Positions 1 to 5,533 of a stretch of DNA of 6,107 bases are shown here, piece after piece (position 1 is the stretch's first letter; every line of letters starts with the position of its first letter). Both the position numbers and the translations under genes were made by a program. A model generated the notes under the pieces. That model saw only the letters and a program-made list of their open reading frames with translations. It did no database searches and was not told where the DNA came from. The stretch is taken from positions 1 to 6,107 of the forward strand of contig JABHYP010000746.1 in assembly GCA_018656855.1 (NCBI GenBank), in the 5' to 3' direction. The stretch comes from Candidatus Latescibacterota bacterium (GTDB lineage: Bacteria; Latescibacterota; Latescibacteria; Latescibacterales; Latescibacteraceae).

Positions 1-206
1 AGGGCAGTGGAGAGGTTATTGTTTTCGGCGCGATGCCTTTCGGGAACAGCAAAGCTGCGGTAAATCCATCGGGATGGGACAGGCTTTTTTCCGCCGTATG
101 CGATGAACGCGGAATCGATCGCGGTCTTCCTTTATGGCGTTTCCTGATGCCTGCCGAGGGTGGTGAGATTGAAACGTTTGATCTGCTTATGAATCGTGGG
201 GAATAG
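1..206 (+). CDS. C-terminal end of an unidentified protein (5' end outside window)
   Basis: An open frame runs from the left edge (first complete codon at base 3) to a TAG stop at 204-206 and gives 67 residues. The fragment starts GSGEVIVFGAMPFGN and includes NPSGWDRLF and PLWRFLMPAEGG. It has no strong membrane segment. The alternation of a hydrophobic strand (EVIVFG), a helix with a conserved-looking tryptophan (WDRLFSAV) and a short tail looks like the last strand and helix of an alpha/beta domain. I have a vague impression of the C-terminal part of large glycoside-hydrolase-like proteins, but I cannot support a family. Its GC content is about 54%, well above the genes that follow, and similar to the right-edge gene. 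The coding call rests on the open frame, codon composition and protein-like sequence. It ends 85 bases before the stop of the convergent GNAT gene. Confidence 0.7.
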   Translation, partial: GSGEVIVFGAMPFGNSKAAVNPSGWDRLFSAVCDERGIDRGLPLWRFLMPAEGGEIETFDLLMNRGE

Positions 207-232
207 GATGTTAAGTATCAGAATAATTTGTA

Positions 233-251
233 AGATAAATATGATTTATCT
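233..251. terminator. Small perfect hairpin between convergent genes, possible weak terminator
   Basis: AGATAAAT (233-240) and ATTTATCT (244-251) are perfect inverted repeats of 8 bases around the loop ATG. The hairpin sits in the 85-base gap between two convergent genes, where a shared terminator is expected. The stem is AT-rich and neither strand has a clean T-run after it, so it would be a weak intrinsic terminator at best. A second, weaker pair (AGGTT at 262-266 with AACCT at 276-280) lies next to it. The gap holds nothing else that I can recognise. Confidence 0.3.
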
Positions 252-291
252 ATGTGATGAAAGGTTTTTGTAAATAACCTGCTTTCTTTTT

Positions 292-1455
292 TTACATACC
301 ATATAGAATTTTTATAATTGGTCGTTTTGAATCATTAAGTCTGTATTCGAGATTGTAAAGTTTATTGGAAGTTTCGACTGCCCCGTTTTGTCGGTGGAAG
401 TAATGTGCCTGCGGATTATCGAAATTCACACACACCTGCACACTGGTTATATTGTCATATACTAGCTTACAAATATCTCCAGCTATACGTTCAAGTGCCT
501 GACCTATACCGGCTCTGCGATATTCTTTGCGCACCCAGATGGCGTCTTGGTTAAACCAGGCTAAACGCATATCATCAGCCTGCCGGATATTAGAAATTTT
601 ATCATTCCCGAAATGTTCGGCAAAAGATACAGGAATTACCGTGGGGAAATCCTTTGCCGGAAGATCACTTATCGCTGTGTCGGTTCCCGGGGATATATGT
701 ACGTCGGCATAACCGACAAAAAGATCGTTAGTGATATCAAATAGATCAAGTTTAAATGTCTCCTGGCAAAATATCCTGCTTTCTCCCATAGTAAGGATAA
801 ACGCAAAACAGTTGCCGTTTCTTCGGTATATTGTCCATCCATCCATTACTAATGAAATAATGTCAAATTCAAATGTAGTTTGTAGATAAGCATGATACCG
901 ACGTTCATTTTCAGGTAAACGTTCGCCATACTTTTTTCGGGACAGATGTTCGGTCTTCAATACCGGTTTCGGCGAACAACAGTTGTTTTTAAATGAAAAA
1001 ACATACTGTTTTGAAGAATTTCGTGCCCAGCTAATTCTGGTGAAGTTCAACGATTCAAATATTTTAGCGGTCTCATCTTCCTTGGTAGTAACAAAAATGA
1101 GGTGCTCATCTTTCATATCAAGCATCGCACGGGCAAGCAATTTTCTTATCAGAAGTGAATCTGTGTTCGAACTTACTGCTATGTATGTGATTTTATTGAT
1201 ATAATTCTCTCTTCCGTCATAGGGAAACTCTTCTCCATGTTCATATGCCGCTCGTTTAAAACCGACAATAAACAGTGTATCCCGTTCCCGGAATGTGTAG
1301 TATCTGAGATGATTCTGGTCTTGCGCTTTATCGTGGCGACTATCAACCAGGATATTGTAGTCAAAGTCAATATTGTTGAAATCTTCCTGTTTAAGTGGTT
1401 CTAAGTGAATATTTCCGGAAATTTCCCCAAGGAACCCTTTTTTTTCATCTGTCAT
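292..1455 (-). CDS. Protein with tandem GNAT-type acetyltransferase modules
   Basis: This 387-residue protein would transfer an acyl group from acetyl-CoA to an unknown acceptor in the cytoplasm. The C-terminal half holds the best GNAT signature: strand AIWVRKEYRRAGIGQALE (about 305-322), where RRAGIG matches the acetyl-CoA pyrophosphate loop (R/Q-x-x-G-x-G/A). It is followed by VQVCVNFDNPQAHYFHRQNGA (339-359), the usual late strand and helix with N, A and F/Y. The N-terminal half has a similar but degenerate copy. ITYIAVSSNTDSLLIRKLLARAM (89-111) lacks the glycine-rich loop, while TAKIFESLNF (129-138) matches the final GNAT helix. The N-terminal module is probably structural or inactive. About 387 residues is more than twice a single GNAT domain, which fits a tandem protein. 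The ATG at 1453-1455 is the first usable start and no good Shine-Dalgarno precedes it. The gene lies 121 bases downstream of gdhA on the same strand. The substrate cannot be read from the sequence. Confidence 0.8.
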   Translation of the reverse strand: MTDEKKGFLGEISGNIHLEPLKQEDFNNIDFDYNILVDSRHDKAQDQNHLRYYTFRERDTLFIVGFKRAAYEHGEEFPYDGRENYINKITYIAVSSNTDSLLIRKLLARAMLDMKDEHLIFVTTKEDETAKIFESLNFTRISWARNSSKQYVFSFKNNCCSPKPVLKTEHLSRKKYGERLPENERRYHAYLQTTFEFDIISLVMDGWTIYRRNGNCFAFILTMGESRIFCQETFKLDLFDITNDLFVGYADVHISPGTDTAISDLPAKDFPTVIPVSFAEHFGNDKISNIRQADDMRLAWFNQDAIWVRKEYRRAGIGQALERIAGDICKLVYDNITSVQVCVNFDNPQAHYFHRQNGAVETSNKLYNLEYRLNDSKRPIIKILYGM

Positions 1456-1505
1456 GGATGTACCATCATATAAGTAATAAATTTTAAATTAAGCTTATAT
1501 CAGAC

Positions 1506-1535
1506 TGGTGATAAATAATAAAAAATAATTCACCA
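1506..1535. repeat. Short inverted repeat in the gdhA-GNAT gap
   Basis: TGGTGA (1506-1511) and TCACCA (1530-1535) are perfect 6-base inverted repeats around an 18-base AT-only spacer. They lie in the 121-base gap downstream of gdhA and upstream of the GNAT gene, both minus strand. There is no T-run after the structure, so a terminator is not supported. It could be an operator for the GNAT gene or chance. The rest of the gap is AT-rich and holds no clear promoter. Confidence 0.2.
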
Positions 1536-1576
1536 ATCCACGCCGTGCGAAAAAGCAGTGGCTGAGCTAAATTTGA

Positions 1577-2983
1577 TCATACAACACCTTGTTCAAGCAT
1601 GGCGTCAGCAACTTTCTTGAAACTACTGATATTCGCACCTTTAAAATAATTGCAGTAGCTTCCTTCCAGCCCGTACTGAAGACATTTTGCGTGAATATTT
1701 TTCATGATCTGTTGAAGCCGATGATCAACTTCTTCATGTGTCCAGTTCAAACGGATGCTATTTTGTGACATTTCAAGACCGGAAACAGCAACACCGCCTG
1801 CATTTGCCGCTTTACCCGGAGCATGTAATATTTTATTCTCCTTAAATATTTTAATAGCCTCCATCGAACAGGGCATATTAGCACCTTCAGATATCAGATA
1901 AATGCCACGTTTGCACATATTTTCGGCGTCTTTACCGTTAATCTCATTCTGTGTTGCGCTTGGAAATGCCAGATCAGCCTTGATATCCCACAACGGATTA
2001 TAATCCGGGGTGAGATAGGTGTCAGTATATTCAACATCATGGTATTTTTCTTTATATTCGCTGATTCTTCCTCGTGCAGTATTTTTTATCCACTTGACAA
2101 ATTCAAGTTTTTCATGGTCGATGCCATTAGGGTCGTAGATAAAACCATTCGAATCGGACAGTGTTACGACTTTTCCTCCAAATTCGATGATTTTTTCTAC
2201 TGTATACTGGGCGACATTCCCCGATCCAGAAACTATACAGGTCTTACCTTCAATGGTTTCATCCCGGATTTTGAGCATTTCAATGGCAAAATATACCGAC
2301 CCATATCCTGTCGCTTCAGGCCTGATAAGGGAACCGCCCCAATTAATACCTTTGCCGGTCAATGCACCGTTGAATTCGTTCATGATGCGCTTGTACTGCC
2401 CAAAGAGAAAACCGATCTCGCGAGACCCCACACCTATGTCCCCCGCCGGCACATCAGTATTAGGACCGATGTGACGGAATAATTCAGTCATGAAACTCTG
2501 ACAGAAACGCATAACTTCACCATCACTTTTACCCTTTGGATCGAAATCAGCCCCTCCCTTTCCTCCACCTATTTGTAGTCCGGTGAGAGCGTTCTTAAAT
2601 ATCTGTTCAAATCCCAGAAATTTGATGATGCCGAGGTTTACCGAGGGATGAAATCGCAACCCCCCTTTTACAGGTCCAATGGCGCTGTTGAATTGTACCC
2701 GGAATCCCCGGTTCACCTGTACTTCACCTTGATCGTCAACCCATGGAACACGAAAAATAATCACACGCTCCGGCTCAACAATTCGATCGAGGATTTTTGC
2801 TTTCTGATACTCTGTATTTTTATAATAGAAATCTTTAATATCAGTAAAAACTTCTTCGACTGCCTGAATGAACTCGAGCTGTTTATGATCCCTATCCGTA
2901 ATTTTTGTTAATAAAAAATCTATAGGTTCTTGTTCCTTTTTATGTTTCTCTTCCGTCAATAGTGTGGAATTGGTAGTAAGCAT
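1577..2983 (-). CDS. gdhA: NADP-type glutamate dehydrogenase (hexameric, ~450-residue class)
   Basis: GdhA interconverts L-glutamate with 2-oxoglutarate plus ammonium. It acts in the cytoplasm, normally as a homohexamer, and here most likely assimilates ammonium with NADPH. The 468 residues align along their whole length with remembered E. coli GdhA (447 residues) apart from about 18 extra N-terminal residues. Visible landmarks are VEPERVI (69-75), the substrate lysine in PVKGGLRFHP (K106), a second lysine in FKNAL (K130), the catalytic lysine in GGGKGGADFDPKGKS (K142) and the catalytic aspartate in DVPAGD (D182). The Rossmann loop is GSGNVA (253-258), and SDSNG (276-280) after the second strand resembles NADP enzymes more than the NAD-type Clostridium symbiosum enzyme. 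ATQNE (344-348), EGANMP (366-371) and APGKAANAGGVAVSGLEMSQN (388-408) are also conserved. The start at 2983 is fixed by the strong AAGGGGG site 8 bases upstream. All catalytic residues are present, so it should be active. Cofactor preference is inferred. Confidence 0.97.
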   Translation of the reverse strand: MLTTNSTLLTEEKHKKEQEPIDFLLTKITDRDHKQLEFIQAVEEVFTDIKDFYYKNTEYQKAKILDRIVEPERVIIFRVPWVDDQGEVQVNRGFRVQFNSAIGPVKGGLRFHPSVNLGIIKFLGFEQIFKNALTGLQIGGGKGGADFDPKGKSDGEVMRFCQSFMTELFRHIGPNTDVPAGDIGVGSREIGFLFGQYKRIMNEFNGALTGKGINWGGSLIRPEATGYGSVYFAIEMLKIRDETIEGKTCIVSGSGNVAQYTVEKIIEFGGKVVTLSDSNGFIYDPNGIDHEKLEFVKWIKNTARGRISEYKEKYHDVEYTDTYLTPDYNPLWDIKADLAFPSATQNEINGKDAENMCKRGIYLISEGANMPCSMEAIKIFKENKILHAPGKAANAGGVAVSGLEMSQNSIRLNWTHEEVDHRLQQIMKNIHAKCLQYGLEGSYCNYFKGANISSFKKVADAMLEQGVV

Positions 2984-2991
2984 ACTTATTA

Positions 2992-2998
2992 CCCCCTT
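2992..2998 (-). promoter_or_regulatory. Strong ribosome binding site of gdhA
   Basis: On the minus strand AAGGGGG ends 8 bases before the ATG at 2983. It is the best Shine-Dalgarno sequence in the window and fixes the longer N-terminus of GdhA. The two other complete minus-strand genes have no comparable site, which suggests gdhA is translated at a much higher rate. Confidence 0.8.
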
Positions 2999-3023
2999 CT
3001 TTATATAGTTTTCATTAAAAGAT

Positions 3024-3037
3024 TTAATAATTATTAA
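3024..3037. repeat. 14-base perfect palindrome in the gdhA leader/promoter, possible operator
   Basis: TTAATAATTATTAA is a perfect palindrome that abuts the candidate -10 element of gdhA (3037-3042) and would sit across the transcription start. A dimeric regulator could bind there. The region is almost pure A/T, so a palindrome of this length is less surprising than in mixed sequence. Confidence 0.3.
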
Positions 3038-3065
3038 TTATATCAATTTATAAGGAGTGATAAAT
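3037..3065 (-). promoter_or_regulatory. gdhA: Candidate gdhA promoter (good -10, poor -35)
   Basis: On the minus strand a perfect TATAAT (3037-3042) lies about 50 bases upstream of the gdhA start. With 16-17 base spacing the -35 position carries TTTATC or ATTTAT, only about half matching TTGACA. A consensus -10 with a weak -35 is typical of activator-dependent promoters, but AT-rich DNA also gives TATAAT by chance. The start of transcription would be near 3030, leaving a leader of about 46 bases. No sigma-54 type GG/GC element was seen. Confidence 0.35.
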
Positions 3066-3140
3066 GATAGAAAAATGAGGGGATAAATATGGGTAAATAC
3101 ACTCTTTGTGTGATAATGGAAAGAAGCGGTTGATGTGAGG

Positions 3141-4106
3141 TTATCGATGCAAGCGTGAAAGAAGATAGGATCTAAGGTTTATTTTCTTTTTGAATATTCC
3201 CAACTTATTACGAATGTTCTTTCTGTGAAAGGAGATTGTCGTTTCACTAATGTTCATCAAGGTCGCGATTTCTTTTGTTGATTTACTGTCTATGATAAGG
3301 CTGGCAACTTGTATTTCTGTTGATGTAAGATTATTGTAAAGCTCTGTGAATTGATCAGAGAATGAACTAGTTATTTCATTTAAATTTTTTTCAATAATTT
3401 TGACGTAGTTTTTGTTGATATCGTCACTAACACCTATAAACAGTTTTTTCAGATATGGAAAAATGAGTGTTTTCAACTTTGCCATTATCTCGTACTCCAT
3501 ATTCTTTTTTTCTTTGTCCTGGTGTTTCAGGAGTACCTGAAGAGCTGTATTCATTTCATTGAGACTTGCCGCTTTTGTTTTCAATTCGTTCTGTATCTCC
3601 ATAATATGCTCATCAGCTTTTTTTCTCTCAATGATTTGTCCCAGGTGCTCTGCAATGGCGTTCAGAAGATTACGTTCTTCTTTCAGAAATGGTCCCTCGT
3701 TGCATTCCGGCATTTCTTCCATGTAAAACACCTCGATAGAACCACATCTCGCTCCATTCACGAAAATATCACATTCCTGTTTCCATGGTGTCTCTCTGAA
3801 TTTCTTTGTTCTAATTTCCTCATAATCAATAGTTATCCGGGAGCAAGTGATATTCGGATATTGCCAGCTTACGGGAATTATGTCAACAATACCCTGTATA
3901 AGATCTCTGCTTGAGATCCCATGATTTTCCACGAGCTTCGATATTCCATAGAGGCAATTCAATTCCTTGATTCGCTCTCTGAGATTATGCATTTGTCTGT
4001 TCAGTATTTTTTCAATTTCGAGATACTTTGAAAGTTTATCTTCAAGCTGTATATTTTTTTCACGTAGATCTTGGATATCTCTGGAATTGTTATTATCGTT
4101 CATCAT
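3141..4106 (-). CDS. LuxR-family transcriptional regulator with coiled coil and GAF-like sensor domain
   Basis: This 321-residue cytoplasmic regulator probably senses a small ligand and binds DNA. Residues 1-50 are charged and heptad-like (coiled coil). Residues about 46-165 form a GAF-like sensory module marked by ELNCLYGISKLVE (48-60), WQYPNITCSRI (81-91), FRETPWKQ (103-110) and GPFLKEERNLLNAIAEHLG (138-156). I recall this domain from many environmental sensor proteins, including histidine kinases. A second helical linker with LNEMNTALQVLL (182-193) leads to the LuxR-type helix-turn-helix at 258-315 (LTSTEIQVASLI, STKEIATLMNIS, recognition helix ETTISFHRKNIRNKLG). There is no receiver domain and no transmembrane segment. 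Two adjacent ATG codons (4106 and 4103) are possible starts and neither has a clear Shine-Dalgarno. The gene lies 157 bases upstream of gdhA on the same strand, so gdhA is one possible target. The ligand is unknown. The gene is AT-rich (18-35% GC in sampled lines). Confidence 0.9.
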   Translation of the reverse strand: MMNDNNNSRDIQDLREKNIQLEDKLSKYLEIEKILNRQMHNLRERIKELNCLYGISKLVENHGISSRDLIQGIVDIIPVSWQYPNITCSRITIDYEEIRTKKFRETPWKQECDIFVNGARCGSIEVFYMEEMPECNEGPFLKEERNLLNAIAEHLGQIIERKKADEHIMEIQNELKTKAASLNEMNTALQVLLKHQDKEKKNMEYEIMAKLKTLIFPYLKKLFIGVSDDINKNYVKIIEKNLNEITSSFSDQFTELYNNLTSTEIQVASLIIDSKSTKEIATLMNISETTISFHRKNIRNKLGIFKKKINLRSYLLSRLHR

Positions 4107-4159
4107 GGATGTTTGCTATTGCCCATCTTTTTATACATTGTCTTGATATTTTTTCTTTA

Positions 4160-4187
4160 ATAATAGTATCCACGATTTATATGTCAA
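4160..4187 (-). promoter_or_regulatory. Sigma-70-type promoter of the LuxR-family gene
   Basis: On the minus strand a perfect -35 box TTGACA (4182-4187) is followed after 16 bases by TATTAT (4160-4165), a 5/6 match to the -10 consensus. Transcription would start near 4153 and give a leader of about 46 bases. AT-rich sequence just upstream (4190-4217) could act as an UP element. This is the best promoter match in the window. Confidence 0.6.
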
Positions 4188-4309
4188 GTAAAACTATAAT
4201 AATCGATTTTTATTATTGAAAAAGATACCTTCCTGGAAATAATAAGAAATTTAAGAAGATTGTTTATACTCTGGCTGCTGGTTTAAACAGATTAACACGA
4301 TTATAAAGA

Positions 4310-4369
4310 TAATAAATCCGGATGATACTGTTAATCCCATAAATCCGGGTTCTGAACCTGGATTTATTA
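4310..4369 (+). repeat. Nested direct/inverted repeat with 13-bp hairpin
   Basis: The 10-mer ATAAATCCGG occurs twice in the same direction (4312-4321 and 4339-4348), and an inverted copy follows at 4355-4369. The second and third copies form a hairpin of 13 pairs with one G-U (4339-4351 with 4355-4367) and a 3-base loop CTG. The first copy can instead pair with the third over 10 perfect pairs (TAATAAATCC 4310-4319 with GGATTTATTA 4360-4369). Outside this, GATTAACA (4290-4297) and TGTTAATC (4329-4336) form another inverted pair. No T-run follows, so it is not a standard terminator. It may be a copy of a dispersed intergenic palindromic element or a switchable RNA leader. Confidence 0.6.
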
Positions 4370-4400
4370 GTGAGCGAACAATAGATTGGTATAAATATTT

Positions 4401-4429
4401 TTGTAACATGGCTGAGAATAAGATATATT
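4401..4429 (+). promoter_or_regulatory. Candidate promoter of the methyltransferase gene
   Basis: TTGTAA (4401-4406, 4/6 match to the -35 box) and TATATT (4424-4429, 5/6 match to the -10 box) are separated by an ideal 17 bases. Transcription would begin near 4436, giving a leader of about 47 bases. If this is the real promoter, the repeat cluster at 4310-4369 lies upstream and is not transcribed from it. Confidence 0.45.
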
Positions 4430-4482
4430 ATCTAAGACATTTGAACTTATAGTATGGCGCTGCCGAACGGAGATTTTTTTAC

Positions 4483-5469
4483 ATGTTTAAAAGTCTGATT
4501 AAACTTTTTGCGGGCTTGTTAATAAAGTTTGCTGATACGCTTGCAATTTTTTTGTTTGGCCGTCACACGGAAGAGCCGCCACCGGAACTGGTTGAGGAAT
4601 TTAATAAAACCTTCGAACAGATTCCTCAAAAGGAAACAACTCACTGCGCGCCATCCGAAAAAGAATGGCATGAGAATATGAACCGTCTTCGCGAACTTGC
4701 CCTGACCGGTGATCCGGCAAAGTTTCTTCGATGGGATGTTGTGAAAAAAACGATGTTTGTAACCAATAATCCGTATGTGATAATTGAATTTAACCATCTT
4801 CGGAAAAAAAACGACTGGCAATTGCGCCGGCGTAAGGCGCTTAAGGAATCGAAAACAGGATGTCCCGTGCCTTTTCTATTCTATCCGGGGAGCAGCGGAA
4901 ATTTGATCCATCATGCTTACCACGTTTGCAGGTTTGAGGAAAAGACGGGAATAACGGTTGATAAAGAAGATTTTATCTTTGAGTTCGGCGGCGGCTACGG
5001 AAGTATGTGCAGGCTGTTACACAATCTTGGTTTTAAAGGGAAATATCTGATTTTTGATCTTCCCCCTTTTTCGGCTTTACAACAATTCTATCTTAAATCG
5101 CTTGACATAACTGTTCATGCTTCGGCTGCTGAATTTGTGAGGGCAGATTCAGGTGTATTATGCTGTTCGGAAATTGAAGAACTAAAAGCGATTCTTAAAC
5201 AATGCCCTGGCAGAAGCAACTCGCTCTTTATCGCAACCTGGTCTCTGAGCGAAACGCCTGCAGAGATAAGGGATCAAATACTTCCCCTTGTGGACGGCTT
5301 TGAATCTTTTCTGATAGCCTTTCAGGATCGCTTTGGCGGGATTGACAACAAAACATTTTTTGAAGAGTGGAAAAAGATATTTGGTGACAGGATAGAATGG
5401 AAGACATGGAACATAAAACATCTTCATGGCAATCACTATCTTGTCGGCACAGAAGACGTGAAGGCTTGA
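4483..5469 (+). CDS. SAM-dependent methyltransferase, putative sugar O-methyltransferase family
   Basis: This 328-residue protein most likely methylates a hydroxyl on a sugar of a surface polysaccharide, using S-adenosylmethionine. The SAM-binding motif I is FIFEFGGGYGSMCRLL (164-179), and the acidic residue after the second strand is in YLIFDLPPFSALQQFYL (188-204, D192). This G-G-G-Y-G plus D-L-P pattern is what I remember from the 'putative sugar O-methyltransferase' group (TIGR04371-like). FIATWSLSETP (249-259) fits the motif II strand, and HGNHYLVG (315-322) fits the final strand pair. Residues 1-26 are hydrophobic with scattered lysines and may attach the protein to the inner membrane face; no signal cleavage site is evident. 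The ATG at 4483 has GGAG 10 bases upstream. The gene stands alone on its strand with its own terminator. The sugar substrate is unknown, and no glycosyltransferase is nearby in the window. Confidence 0.82.
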   Translation: MFKSLIKLFAGLLIKFADTLAIFLFGRHTEEPPPELVEEFNKTFEQIPQKETTHCAPSEKEWHENMNRLRELALTGDPAKFLRWDVVKKTMFVTNNPYVIIEFNHLRKKNDWQLRRRKALKESKTGCPVPFLFYPGSSGNLIHHAYHVCRFEEKTGITVDKEDFIFEFGGGYGSMCRLLHNLGFKGKYLIFDLPPFSALQQFYLKSLDITVHASAAEFVRADSGVLCCSEIEELKAILKQCPGRSNSLFIATWSLSETPAEIRDQILPLVDGFESFLIAFQDRFGGIDNKTFFEEWKKIFGDRIEWKTWNIKHLHGNHYLVGTEDVKA

Positions 5470-5504
5470 CCCGCTCAAATATCATGCTGTCTTAAGTTGC
5501 GCTT

Positions 5505-5533
5505 ACCGGATGAATATCCATCCGGTTTTTTTT
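5505..5533 (+). terminator. Rho-independent terminator of the methyltransferase gene
   Basis: ACCGGATG (5505-5512) and CATCCGGT (5519-5526) form a perfect GC-rich 8-bp stem with a 6-base loop. An 8-base T-run follows directly (5526-5533, its first T shared with the stem). The stem begins 36 bases after the methyltransferase stop. On the opposite strand the hairpin follows directly after the TAA stop of the NagB-like gene (5532-5534), but without a T-run, so termination should be one-directional. Confidence 0.9.

Larger units (their letters stand above)
4107..4482. other. Divergent 376-base intergenic region
   Basis: The region separates the minus-strand LuxR gene from the + strand methyltransferase. 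From left to right it holds the LuxR leader, a sigma-70-type promoter facing left (4160-4187), an AT-rich inverted repeat just upstream of it (AATAAT 4198-4203 with ATTATT 4212-4217), a nested repeat cluster (4287-4369), a plausible promoter facing right (4401-4429) and the methyltransferase leader with GGAG at 4469-4472. I found no tRNA or protein gene. Confidence 0.6.

Noticed and set aside
208..273. 21-codon open frame right after the left-edge gene stop
   Set aside because: AT-rich, no protein-like sequence, and it runs through the hairpin at 233-251.
2039..2482. 147-codon + strand open frame opposite gdhA
   Set aside because: It lies wholly antisense to the well-conserved gdhA coding sequence and its product is low-complexity and resembles no family.
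3064..3133. Tiny + strand open frames MIEK and MGKYTLCVIMERSG, each after a Shine-Dalgarno-like sequence (AAGGAG, GAGGGG)
   Set aside because: They are 4 and 14 codons long, with no promoter in that direction and no recognisable leader-peptide feature; the purine-rich strings are common on this strand.
3522..3914. 130-codon + strand open frame opposite the LuxR gene
   Set aside because: It is antisense to the conserved GAF-like and linker region, rich in F/C/H as expected of a reverse-frame artefact, and has no ribosome binding site that I can see.
4028..4219. 63-codon + strand open frame across the LuxR start and promoter
   Set aside because: It overlaps the LuxR N-terminus and an AT-rich promoter; the product looks like translated AT-rich spacer.
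5182..5485. Two overlapping minus-strand open frames (98 and 85 codons) opposite the methyltransferase 3' end
   Set aside because: Both are antisense to conserved methyltransferase codons, have unusual composition and would collide with the + strand terminator region.
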